Of a stretch of 41,620 nucleotides of DNA, positions 1-6,710 are shown one piece after another; positions within the stretch are counted from its first letter, which is position 1; each line of letters begins with the position of its first letter. The notes beneath the pieces were generated by a model. It was not told where the DNA came from. It worked only from the letters and a program-made list of their open reading frames with translations, and searched no databases. Source of the DNA: an uncultured Faecalibacterium sp. (GTDB lineage Bacteria > Bacillota > Clostridia > Oscillospirales > Ruminococcaceae); NCBI GenBank assembly GCA_900551435.1, contig URVW01000011.1:1-41620 (forward strand), written 5' to 3'. The translations under genes were made by a program, and so were the position numbers.

Positions 1-100
1 CGCTTAGGAGGTGGGACCCTGACGCGAAGCGTTAGGGCGGAATCCTAGGTTCCGGGCTGTTCGCGGAGAAAGCTCCCGGACACCGGCCGCTGACGCCCAC
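1..100 (+). repeat. partial copy of a structured palindromic repeat element
   Basis: The stretch contains GGTGGGACCCTG, a short variable stem closed by a GAA loop (arms 17-25 and 29-37), then TTAGGGCGG. The same arrangement, GGTGGGACCCTG/stem/GAA/stem/TAGGGCGG, occurs on the minus strand inside the cca gene near 25880-25915. The distal stem differs between copies but stays paired (ACGC/GCGT here, TTGCC/GGCAA there). Around 70-95 the text GAGAAAGCTCCCGGAC resembles the terminal repeat of the cca element. It looks like a shorter member of the same family that lacks the middle hairpins. Its left end is cut by the window edge, so its full extent is unknown. Confidence 0.5.
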
Positions 101-153
101 AACTGCTAAACTCGCTTTCAAGGGAAGCCTCCCGGAGATGCGGCCCTGCCCGC

Positions 154-1089
154 TTAACCTCCCAACTTCTGCGCGATCGTCTCTTTCTGTAATCCCTCTC
201 CGATGACGATGAGCACTTCCTGCCCATTGGGGATGGGATTTGCGGTCAGGCCGTCGGCGGTGGCGTTCAGCTCCACCCAGCCAGATGCATCCTGCACGAA
301 GCCCTTCACGCGAAGCACCCTCCCGCAGGAAGGGTCTGTGAACAGCGACGGGATGTTCGCTTCCAGCTTCTCGCGGGGGATGCCGGGTTCCAGAAAATAA
401 GCCGACCCGAACGCCTTGTGCTCGTCGAAATGCAGCTTTTCGCAGCTGGCCTGACGATAACCGGCGTGGTCGATGCAGGCAAAGTCTGCTTCGGTCAGGG
501 TGGACCAGTCCTTGGTCAGAAAGTCTTCCGATTGGAAGGTCCGGCTGCACTTACAGGCCGAAAGCGCACGGCACAGGTGCTTCTGCGTCGCTTCCAGACG
601 CTCCGGCGAAGCCAGCTGACTGCGGCTGAACAGCACGATGCCCGCATTGGCCGCTTCCGAAGCCAAAATGTAGTCCGCCTGTTCTGAGAGCTGTTCCGGC
701 AGCAGCGCATCCACAATAGCGATGACATTGCCCAGCTGATACCACCGGTCCAGAGGGTCGTCCCGCAGGACGTCAAAAAATTCATCCACATCAAAAATGC
801 CACTCGGTTCCACCAACACCCGGTCAAAGCCGCGCATGGCCATCGAGATGAGCTTGGTCCGCATCCGGCGCTGATGGGTGTCGCAGTCGCACCCGCCGCT
901 GATCGTCTCGATCTCACACCGCTCGCCCAGCAGGTCCTGCACCAGCATGGCGTCCACGTTCACCGCGCCGAAGTCATTTTCCAGAATGCAGACATGATGC
1001 CCCTGCGCCACGAGATAGGCGGCATACCGGCGCAGGAACGTCGTCTTGCCCGCGCCCAGAAAGCCTGTGATAAGGTCTACTTGTACCAT
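154..1089 (-). CDS. CobW/COG0523-family GTPase (putative metal chaperone)
   Basis: A 311-residue G3E-family P-loop GTPase. The start is the ATG at 1089, because it has a GGAGGGG ribosome site and the Walker A motif GFLGAGKTT follows at residues 9-17; a longer upstream frame exists but lacks such a site. Further signs are ENDFGAVNVD (38-47), VEPSG, and a C-terminal CobW-like domain. The family metal motif, usually GCxCC, reads GGCDCD at 66-71, so only the first two cysteines are kept. Members deliver zinc, cobalt or iron to client enzymes using GTP. The neighbour upstream on the same strand is a zinc-dependent carbonic anhydrase, which makes a zinc-insertion role attractive, but this is inference from context. 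The metal and client are unknown. Confidence 0.85.
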   Translation of the reverse strand: MVQVDLITGFLGAGKTTFLRRYAAYLVAQGHHVCILENDFGAVNVDAMLVQDLLGERCEIETISGGCDCDTHQRRMRTKLISMAMRGFDRVLVEPSGIFDVDEFFDVLRDDPLDRWYQLGNVIAIVDALLPEQLSEQADYILASEAANAGIVLFSRSQLASPERLEATQKHLCRALSACKCSRTFQSEDFLTKDWSTLTEADFACIDHAGYRQASCEKLHFDEHKAFGSAYFLEPGIPREKLEANIPSLFTDPSCGRVLRVKGFVQDASGWVELNATADGLTANPIPNGQEVLIVIGEGLQKETIAQKLGG

Positions 1090-1167
1090 TGTGATCCCCT
1101 CCGCTGTTTTGATCTCAGGGTCAGTATAATCAAACTCCCGCCGCTTGTCAAATCTGCTCTTGGGCAC

Positions 1168-1225
1168 AAAAAAGCCGCCCCGGCTGCCAGCTCCCTTTAG
1201 GAGAGCTTGCGCCGTAGGCGGCTTT
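1168..1225 (-). terminator. terminator after the carbonic anhydrase, with a nested hairpin
   Basis: AAGCCGCC (1172-1179) pairs with GGCGGCTT (1217-1224) and an A-run at 1168-1173 gives a U-tail on the minus-strand transcript. Nested inside is a second near-palindrome, AGCTCCCT/AGGAGAGCT (1189-1207). The stem follows the stop codon of the minus-strand carbonic anhydrase at 1231. Confidence 0.75.
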
Positions 1226-1230
1226 GATTC

Positions 1231-1803
1231 TTACAGGAACTCCACGCTTCCGTCCTCGATGTGATACATCGCGCCGACGACCCGAAGGCCCGTTTCTTCC
1301 TCAATGTTGTGGATGCACAGGCTCTTTTCGATCTCCTGCACGCTGTGCCGCACATTCAGGCAGCTGGCCTTATAAGGGTCCGTTTCATCGCCGATGGCCT
1401 TTTTGATCTCATCGGTGATGTACTTGATGTAGCCATCCGGCTCGTGGTGGATGGCAGCATCCACGGCCCCACAGTGGGTATGGCCCAGCACCACCACCAG
1501 CCGGCAGCCCAGATGCCCTGCGGCATACTCGATGCTTCCCAGCTGGTGGTCGTCGATGACATTGCCCGCCAGCCGGATGACGAACAGTTCGCCGATGCCC
1601 GCCGAGAAGATGTTCTCCGGGATGACCCGCGAATCCGAACAGGTCACGATGATGGCATAGGGAGACTGGCCCTTGGTCCATGTGGACCTCCGGATCCGGC
1701 GGGAGATATCGCCGCTCCCATTCTCTGCGTTGAGATATTTCAGGTTGCCCGCCGCCAGCTTGTAGATGGCATCTGCTGCGGTGCATACAGTGGTTTCCTG
1801 CAT
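1231..1803 (-). CDS. beta-class carbonic anhydrase
   Basis: A 190-residue beta-carbonic anhydrase that interconverts CO2 and bicarbonate in the cytoplasm. The zinc and catalytic residues are all visible: CSDSR at 55-59 (Cys55, Asp57, Arg59) and GHTHCG at 107-112 (His108, Cys111). The length is typical of the short bacterial clade. The ATG at 1803 has a GGGAGG site 7 bases upstream. It lies 142 bases upstream of the CobW-type GTPase gene on the same strand and 83 bases downstream of the citrate transporter, from which a strong terminator separates it. Bicarbonate supply for carboxylation reactions is the usual role in gut anaerobes. I saw no clear promoter of its own in the short gap. Confidence 0.95.
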   Translation of the reverse strand: MQETTVCTAADAIYKLAAGNLKYLNAENGSGDISRRIRRSTWTKGQSPYAIIVTCSDSRVIPENIFSAGIGELFVIRLAGNVIDDHQLGSIEYAAGHLGCRLVVVLGHTHCGAVDAAIHHEPDGYIKYITDEIKKAIGDETDPYKASCLNVRHSVQEIEKSLCIHNIEEETGLRVVGAMYHIEDGSVEFL

Positions 1804-1833
1804 AAACAGCCTCCCTTTTGAAATTTTGATTCG

Positions 1834-1876
1834 AAAAAAGCCGCCCGGACTCCCGTAACGGGAAATTCCGGGCGGC
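1834..1876 (-). terminator. intrinsic terminator after the citrate transporter
   Basis: Perfect 10-bp arms GCCGCCCGGA (1840-1849) and TCCGGGCGGC (1867-1876), followed on the minus strand by six U residues (A-run 1834-1839). It sits 10 bases past the transporter stop codon. Confidence 0.92.
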
Positions 1877-1886
1877 CGTCATGCAA

Positions 1887-3221
1887 TTAGAAGTTGATCA
1901 CGCCGAGGATCAGACCTGCGACCAGGCAGATGATGGACACAGCCCACTGCCAGCCGAAGCAGTATTTGATGTGGTCCTTGATCTCGACACCGGCCAGACC
2001 GATGCCCAGATAGGTAGCAGGAGCCACCGGGCTGATGAAGGTAGCGCAGTTGCGGCAGACGACCATCGCGATGGCGATGTGAGCCGGGTTGACGCCGAAC
2101 TGGTTGCCGACACCGATCAGGACGGGCAGAACGCCGTAGAAGTAAGAATCGGTATCGAACAGCAGAGCCAGAGGCACGCTCAGGATGCCGATGATGATGG
2201 GCAGAAAACGGCCCAGAGAAGCGGGGATGAAGTTTGCCATGGTGGTAGCCATCAGGTCCATGATGCCGCTCTTCTGCAGAACGCCGAGGAACACGCCGGC
2301 GCACAGAATGGTGGAGGCCATGCTCAGGCCAGCCGAAGCGTGGCTCTTGATGATGGAGTTCTGCAGCTTCTTACCGCGATAGTTGACCAGAATGGCCAGA
2401 ACGCAGCCGACCATGAACGGGAAGTAAGAGGGGAAGATATCCATGACCAGCACGATGATGACGGCCAGAGTCAGGATGATGTTGAACACGAAGTTCTGCG
2501 GACGAGCCAGAGAAGTGTCCTTCTCGCCGCTGTCAGAATCGTCGTACTTGCCCTCTTCCTCAGCAGCAGCGTCGCCGAGCTTGGCGATGCGCTTCTTCTC
2601 CTGGAAGCCCCAGAAGATGGCGGTCGCGAATGCAAGGATCAGACCAACGACCTGCATAGGCATCAGCTGGCTCCACAGATCATTTGCTTCGATCTCCAGA
2701 ACGCTGGCAGCACGCATGGTGGGGCCGCCCCAAGGCATCAGGTTCATAACGCCCATGGCGGTGACGCAGATCAGCAGCAGGGTCTCGCGGCGCATGTGCA
2801 GACGCTTGTAAACGGGCAGCATGGCCGGGATGGTGATGAGGAAGGTGGATGCGCCGCCGCCGTCCAGATGGCCGATGATGGCGATGATGCAGGTCATCAG
2901 GGCAACGCCGACGACGTTGTTGCCGACCTTCTTCATCAGGGCATTGATGATCTTGTCGAACATGCCCGCATCGGTCATGACACCGAAGAACAGGACCGAG
3001 AAGATGAACAGGACCGCCGTGCCATGGACACTGGAGACGCCGGACTTGATAAAGCCAGCCATATCATCCAGCGTGAAAGCGCCGGTCACCACCAGAATGA
3101 TGGTGGTGATGGTCGAAACGCCGACGAATGCCAGCGACGGGACCGTGACGTTGCGCAGCAACAGCACGACAACGGCGATGACCGTAGCGAAGCCAAGCAG
3201 CGCGAGGACAGTTTCACTCAT
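1887..3221 (-). CDS. CitMHS-family citrate (metal-citrate:proton) symporter
   Basis: A 444-residue polytopic membrane protein, very hydrophobic with about 11-12 predicted segments and a charged loop near residues 210-240 (EKKRIAKL followed by an acidic stretch). Sequence character matches the CitMHS family, typified by CitM and CitH of Bacillus, which import citrate complexed with a divalent metal. The ATG at 3221 is preferred over an in-frame start at 3293: it has an AGGAAAGGAAG ribosome site and the mature family N-terminus (hydrophobic from residue 4). A promoter with an overlapping cre-like palindrome lies at 3313-3350. Context with a two-component system and citDEF supports citrate as substrate. 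Metal preference cannot be read from the sequence. Confidence 0.88.
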   Translation of the reverse strand: MSETVLALLGFATVIAVVVLLLRNVTVPSLAFVGVSTITTIILVVTGAFTLDDMAGFIKSGVSSVHGTAVLFIFSVLFFGVMTDAGMFDKIINALMKKVGNNVVGVALMTCIIAIIGHLDGGGASTFLITIPAMLPVYKRLHMRRETLLLICVTAMGVMNLMPWGGPTMRAASVLEIEANDLWSQLMPMQVVGLILAFATAIFWGFQEKKRIAKLGDAAAEEEGKYDDSDSGEKDTSLARPQNFVFNIILTLAVIIVLVMDIFPSYFPFMVGCVLAILVNYRGKKLQNSIIKSHASAGLSMASTILCAGVFLGVLQKSGIMDLMATTMANFIPASLGRFLPIIIGILSVPLALLFDTDSYFYGVLPVLIGVGNQFGVNPAHIAIAMVVCRNCATFISPVAPATYLGIGLAGVEIKDHIKYCFGWQWAVSIICLVAGLILGVINF

Positions 3222-3312
3222 GATTGGTACTTCCTTTCCTTTTTCCGCGTGTTTGCGGGGCCGAAAGCATTCCGCAAAGTTTGCTTTTTTCATTCCCGCT
3301 TTTGATGGTTCC

Positions 3313-3340
3313 AGTATACTGGTGTAAACTTACATGCCAA
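3313..3340 (-). promoter_or_regulatory. promoter of the citrate transporter
   Basis: On the minus strand: -35 TTGGCA (3335-3340), a 16-base spacer, and -10 TATACT (3313-3318). The -10 lies within a perfect 12-bp palindrome CCAGTATACTGG (3311-3322). The predicted 5' leader is about 85 bases. Confidence 0.7.
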
Positions 3341-3350
3341 AGCGCTTTGG
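3337..3350. promoter_or_regulatory. cre-like operator overlapping the citM promoter
   Basis: CCAAAGCGCTTTGG is a perfect 14-bp palindrome. Its central AAAGCGCTTT is identical to the idealised CcpA site (TGAAAGCGCTTTCA); only the outer two base pairs differ. It overlaps the -35 hexamer, the expected place for repression. In Bacillus subtilis, citM is under CcpA repression plus two-component activation, so the arrangement fits. Confidence 0.6.
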
Positions 3351-3361
3351 ATTACGCTTTG

Positions 3362-3392
3362 TTAAGAATCACCTTAATATCCTGTAAGGTTC
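3362..3392. promoter_or_regulatory. boxes shared with the citD promoter (upstream activator region)
   Basis: Contains TTAAGAATC (3362-3370), CCTTAATATCC (3372-3382) and CTGTAAGGTTC (3382-3392). All three recur upstream of citD as TTAAGAATC (9612-9620), CCTTAATATTC (9600-9610) and GAACCTTACAG (9574-9584). They start 22 bases upstream of the -35 hexamer, an activator position. The likely binder is the OmpR-type regulator at 5784-6476, but this is inferred. Confidence 0.5.
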
Positions 3393-3425
3393 AGGATGGA
3401 AGCTTGGATACATGGGTTCTCCTGC

Positions 3426-3474
3426 AAAAAAGGACCCGCCCAGCCCCCTTTTCGGGGGAACTGAACGGGTCCTT
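3426..3474 (-). terminator. intrinsic terminator after the hybrid histidine kinase
   Basis: AAGGACCCG (3430-3438) pairs with CGGGTCCTT (3466-3474), and a CCCCC/GGGGG inner stem extends it. The A-run 3426-3431 supplies the U-tail for minus-strand transcripts. It follows the kinase stop codon at 3491. Confidence 0.9.
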
Positions 3475-3490
3475 CCGCTTCTTGTTTGGT

Positions 3491-5647
3491 TTAAGATCTC
3501 TGTTTTCGGCACGCGCGGATCTCTTCCAGAAGCGTCGATGCCGACATAGGCTTCAAGATATAGCCGTCGATGACGCCATGGCTCTTGGCATCGATCAATT
3601 CCCGTGATGGCGCACTCGTCATGATGATACGGGTCAAACTGGGGAATTTTCCCCGGATGGACATGCAGAAGTCCACGCCGCTGCCCTCGGTCAGGCTCTC
3701 GTCGATGACCAGCACATCGAAGAGCTGGCTGTCCAGCAGGGTCCGCACATCGCCCCGGCGGGAGCAGATGGAAATATTCAGGCCCAGACTGCCCAGCTCC
3801 TTTTCCAACATGCTCAGGACCTTTTGGTTGTCATCGGCCGCAAGGATATGCAGGTCGTTGTCCTGCCCCCATTGCAGCTGTTCGCGCTCGCGCTCCTGTT
3901 CCAGCACCGGCAGATAAATGTAGAAGATCGAGCCTTTGCCCAGCGTGCTCTCGGCGCAGATATGGCCGCGGTGGGTCCGGATAATTTGTTCAGCCAGTGC
4001 AAGGCCCAAGCCAGTCCCCTCGCCGGTCTTTTTGGTCGTGAAGAACGGCTCAAAAATATGCTGTAACGTCTCTTTATCCATGCCGGAGCCGTTGTCCGCG
4101 ATGCGGATGCGCACATAGCTGGGCCAGACCTCCGGAATTTTTTCATCCGGGAAGCGGAGCAGAAGTTCGCTGCGCGGAACGACATCGGCGCTCAGGGTCA
4201 GCGTGCCCTCCGCCTTGCCGATGGCGTGGATGGCGTTGATGCAGATGTTCAGCAGGACCTGCTGCAGCTGGGTCATGTTGCCCAAGACTTCTTCCTCGTT
4301 CAGGTCCACCTGTTCGAGAATTTCGATCTGCTTGGGGCAGTTCGTCTCCACCAGCTTCCGGGTCTGTTCCAGCATCTTTTTCACCGAAACAGCGTCGTAA
4401 ATGGTCTCGACGTTCCGGCGGCTCATCGCGGAAATTTGTTTCACGACGTCCCGGGCCTTTTCGGCGGCTTCACTGATCTCCCGCGCGTTGTCATAAATTT
4501 CGCTTTCCGGGTCGGCGTCCACCATGATGAGGTCTGCATAGCCGGTGATGGGGGTCAGGAAGTTGTTGAACTCATGCGCGATACCGCCGGTCAGCGTGCC
4601 CATCAGCTGGAGCCGCTGCCCATGCTGCAAAAATTCCTCGCTGCGGTGCAGTTCTTCCAGCGCTTCGTTGACCTCCTGTAGCGACGTGATCTGCGCCGCA
4701 TTCCGGTTGTTTTTCTGCTGCAAATGGAAGATGAACACCGTCAGCAGCACCATGACCAGCGCGATGGAGCTGAACATGACCGCCATTTTCCGGAAGCTCT
4801 CGGCCACCGGCTGATACAGGTCGTCGTAGTCCACCACGGCGCTGACGATCCAGAAGCTGTCCCCCAGTGTCAGCTGCCGATAGGCGCTGATCTTATGCAC
4901 CCGCGGCAGACTGGGGTCCGTCCACCAATAGGAATAGTAATCCATGATGCCCGAGGTCTCTTCCTGCTGAGTGCGGAGCAGCTCGCTCAGGCTGCTCATG
5001 TCCAGCTCATTGTTCGAGTAGAGCTTCCGGCGGCCTTCCAGCACCTCGATGCCCCACTGTTCCGATTCCGGATGCATCACGACGCGGTTATCGGCATTTT
5101 TGACCATGATATAGCCGTTCGTGCCCACATGAATATCCGAGACCAGCTGCTGATACAGCGTCTCGGAGTCGATGACCAGACAGATGGTCTGGTCCCCCAC
5201 GGCCTTTTTCATCACCAGATAGTGCCGGTCGCCCCGGTGATACTGCCAATAGCTGATGCTGCTGGTCCGGGTGATGAGGACATCACACATCGGCGTCAAC
5301 CCATAGCATCTGTAGATCACGTTTCCGTCGCCGTCCTCGATCCAAAGGTCCGCCAGTGTGTCGCTGCGGGCGAGGCTCGGGCGGCTGAGCGGATTGGTGC
5401 GGAGCTTGTCCGCCGCCGCATCCAGCCGGTCCGCGTACTCGTCCAGCGAGAACTGGATGCTGTCGGCAGTGCTCTGCACCACCAGTTCCAGCTGGCGGGT
5501 CTGGCTGTCGATGAGGGCGCTGCGGTAATCGTTCCACGTCACATTGGCCACGATGCCCAGCAGCACCAGCAGCACCACGCCCACCGCCACGGGGGCCAGA
5601 AGGGAACGAATGCGCTGGCGGAAGGTGTTCCGATCCCATTTTTTCAT
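3491..5647 (-). CDS. hybrid sensor histidine kinase with Cache sensor and C-terminal receiver
   Basis: A 718-residue membrane kinase. Membrane segments near residues 14-37 and 288-311 bracket an extracytoplasmic region that looks like a double-Cache ligand-binding domain. A short coiled coil follows, then the H-box GGIAHEFNN with His358, N-box and G-boxes (NGSG, GTGLGLAL), and a C-terminal receiver with Asp649 in VLVIDES, the acidic pair in AADDN, and Lys in ILKPM. The phosphoacceptor residues are intact. The ATG at 5647 has an AAGGAG site. It is divergent from an OmpR-family regulator and lies between a citrate transporter and citrate lyase, so it probably senses citrate or a related carboxylate. 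Canonical CitA sensors are smaller PAS-domain kinases, so this is a different solution. Confidence 0.88.
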   Translation of the reverse strand: MKKWDRNTFRQRIRSLLAPVAVGVVLLVLLGIVANVTWNDYRSALIDSQTRQLELVVQSTADSIQFSLDEYADRLDAAADKLRTNPLSRPSLARSDTLADLWIEDGDGNVIYRCYGLTPMCDVLITRTSSISYWQYHRGDRHYLVMKKAVGDQTICLVIDSETLYQQLVSDIHVGTNGYIMVKNADNRVVMHPESEQWGIEVLEGRRKLYSNNELDMSSLSELLRTQQEETSGIMDYYSYWWTDPSLPRVHKISAYRQLTLGDSFWIVSAVVDYDDLYQPVAESFRKMAVMFSSIALVMVLLTVFIFHLQQKNNRNAAQITSLQEVNEALEELHRSEEFLQHGQRLQLMGTLTGGIAHEFNNFLTPITGYADLIMVDADPESEIYDNAREISEAAEKARDVVKQISAMSRRNVETIYDAVSVKKMLEQTRKLVETNCPKQIEILEQVDLNEEEVLGNMTQLQQVLLNICINAIHAIGKAEGTLTLSADVVPRSELLLRFPDEKIPEVWPSYVRIRIADNGSGMDKETLQHIFEPFFTTKKTGEGTGLGLALAEQIIRTHRGHICAESTLGKGSIFYIYLPVLEQEREREQLQWGQDNDLHILAADDNQKVLSMLEKELGSLGLNISICSRRGDVRTLLDSQLFDVLVIDESLTEGSGVDFCMSIRGKFPSLTRIIMTSAPSRELIDAKSHGVIDGYILKPMSASTLLEEIRACRKQRS

Positions 5648-5697
5648 AAAAATTCTCCTTTCGCGGGATAAATCCAGCCCGGAAGCGGCCTGTCGGC

Positions 5698-5726
5698 TTG
5701 CTCTCAGGGGCCAAAAATGTTATACT
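5698..5726 (+). promoter_or_regulatory. promoter of the response regulator
   Basis: -35 TTGCTC (5698-5703), 17-base spacer, -10 TATACT preceded by TGT (5721-5726). It lies in the 136-base divergent gap between kinase and regulator. I saw no copy of the cit boxes here. Confidence 0.55.
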
Positions 5727-5783
5727 TTTCTCAAACTCAACTTCGATCGACGATCTTCGCAGTCAGAAAAAAGGTGTTAATCA

Positions 5784-6476
5784 ATGGCGTTTCATGTTCT
5801 TATTGTAGACGATGATCCCGCAATTTGCAAATTATTATCCAAAGTGATGATCAGCAACGAGATGGAGCCGCTCGTTGTCAACAGCGGCGCGGCGGCGCTG
5901 GACCTGATCGCGCGGCAGAGCGACACGCTGGATATGATCCTGATGGACATCACCCTCGGCGACATGGAGGGCTTCGACGTCATCCAGACCATCCGGCGGA
6001 ACGGAGTCACCACACCGGTCATCATCATCAGCGGCCGCAGCGAGGATTACGACTTCATGTATGGGCTTTCGCTGGGTGCGGACGACTATGTGACCAAACC
6101 CTTCCGGCCCCAGATCTTGGGTGCAAAGGTCAAGGCCCTCATCCGCCGCAGCAAGAGCTTCTCGCAGGAGAACAACAGCCAGATCACCTGCGGTCCCTTC
6201 CTCTGCGACACCTCCACCATGCGGTTCTACAAGAACAACGTGGAGCTGAACCTCTCGGAAAAAGAGCGCAGTCTGCTGCTGTTGTTCGTCCGCCATCCCC
6301 AGCAGGTGTTCACGAAAGACATGATCTACGAACAAATTTGGGGCAACCTCATCGCTGTGGACGACAACGCCATCATGGTCTACATCAACCGTCTGCGCAG
6401 TAAGATCGAGGACAACGCCCGCACCCCGCAGCACATCATCACCATCCGCGGCGTGGGCTATCGGTTCGTGCCGTAA
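5784..6476 (+). CDS. OmpR/PhoB-family response regulator
   Basis: A 230-residue regulator with an N-terminal receiver: acidic residues DDD at 9-11, phospho-Asp55 in MILMD, and Lys in VTKPF. A C-terminal winged-helix DNA-binding domain of PhoB type follows (LNLSEKERSLLLLF... ending RGVGYRFVP). The start ATG has an AAGGTG site. It faces away from the hybrid kinase gene and is the obvious phosphorelay partner. Because the kinase carries its own receiver, transfer to this protein may run directly from His358 or through an unseen phosphotransfer protein. Candidate targets are the citrate transporter and citDEF promoters, which share boxes. DNA-binding specificity is not readable from sequence alone. 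Confidence 0.9.
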   Translation: MAFHVLIVDDDPAICKLLSKVMISNEMEPLVVNSGAAALDLIARQSDTLDMILMDITLGDMEGFDVIQTIRRNGVTTPVIIISGRSEDYDFMYGLSLGADDYVTKPFRPQILGAKVKALIRRSKSFSQENNSQITCGPFLCDTSTMRFYKNNVELNLSEKERSLLLLFVRHPQQVFTKDMIYEQIWGNLIAVDDNAIMVYINRLRSKIEDNARTPQHIITIRGVGYRFVP

Positions 6477-6502
6477 GGTTTTATTTTTCTTCTTTGCAAA
6501 TG

Positions 6503-6550
6503 AAAAGGTCCGGTCCCTGCGCGCGGAGCAGGAACCGGACCTTTGGTTTT
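6503..6550. terminator. bidirectional intrinsic terminator
   Basis: AAAGGTCCGGT (6504-6514) pairs with ACCGGACCTTT (6534-6544), with further pairing CCTGC/GCAGG inside. T-rich tracts flank both sides, so it can end the plus-strand regulator transcript and the minus-strand citDEF transcript. Confidence 0.85.
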
Positions 6551-6591
6551 ATGCCGGTATAAAACATAAAACCGTAAAAAAGGAGAATCGC

Positions 6592-6627
6592 ATGAACTGT
6601 AATGCCTTTATTGCCCAGCGGAGATGA
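6592..6627 (+). CDS. possible 11-codon peptide frame with strong ribosome site
   Basis: After the terminator, AAAAAAGGAG lies 6 bases before an ATG that reads MNCNAFIAQRR and stops at 6625-6627. The stop overlaps the next ATG (ATGA), whose frame then runs antisense into citF. The ribosome site is better than chance would give, but there is no clear promoter and no known product. It may be a remnant of a lost gene or a leader peptide. Confidence 0.25.
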   Translation: MNCNAFIAQRR

Positions 6628-6703
6628 GAAGAGCGAAGGGAAATTCCGTGAAAATCATTCCGAACGAAACTGTGATTGGCAAGTCACAGGAGAGCCGCTG
6701 GGC
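6613..6703. repeat. inverted-repeat structure between citF and its terminator
   Basis: GCCCAGCGG (6613-6621) and CCGCTGGGC (6695-6703) are perfect 9-bp inverted repeats. CTGTGA (6670-6675) and TCACAG (6684-6689) form a smaller hairpin inside. The region lies in the citF 3' untranslated segment on the minus strand. It could be a 3'-end RNA structure or a decayed insertion. Confidence 0.4.
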
Positions 6704-6710
6704 ACGGCAC

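Noticed and set aside
1..153. Protein-coding genes at the left edge
   Set aside because: Short frames on the minus strand overlap the repeat and have no ribosome site or family likeness.
1881..3305. Long open frame antisense to the citrate transporter
   Set aside because: It is a shadow caused by G+C-rich third positions; it has no ribosome site and the product is His/Asp/Gln-rich without family likeness. The same holds for long antisense frames at 6624-8282, 23284-25446, 27813-29738, 31086-33065 and 37209-39590.
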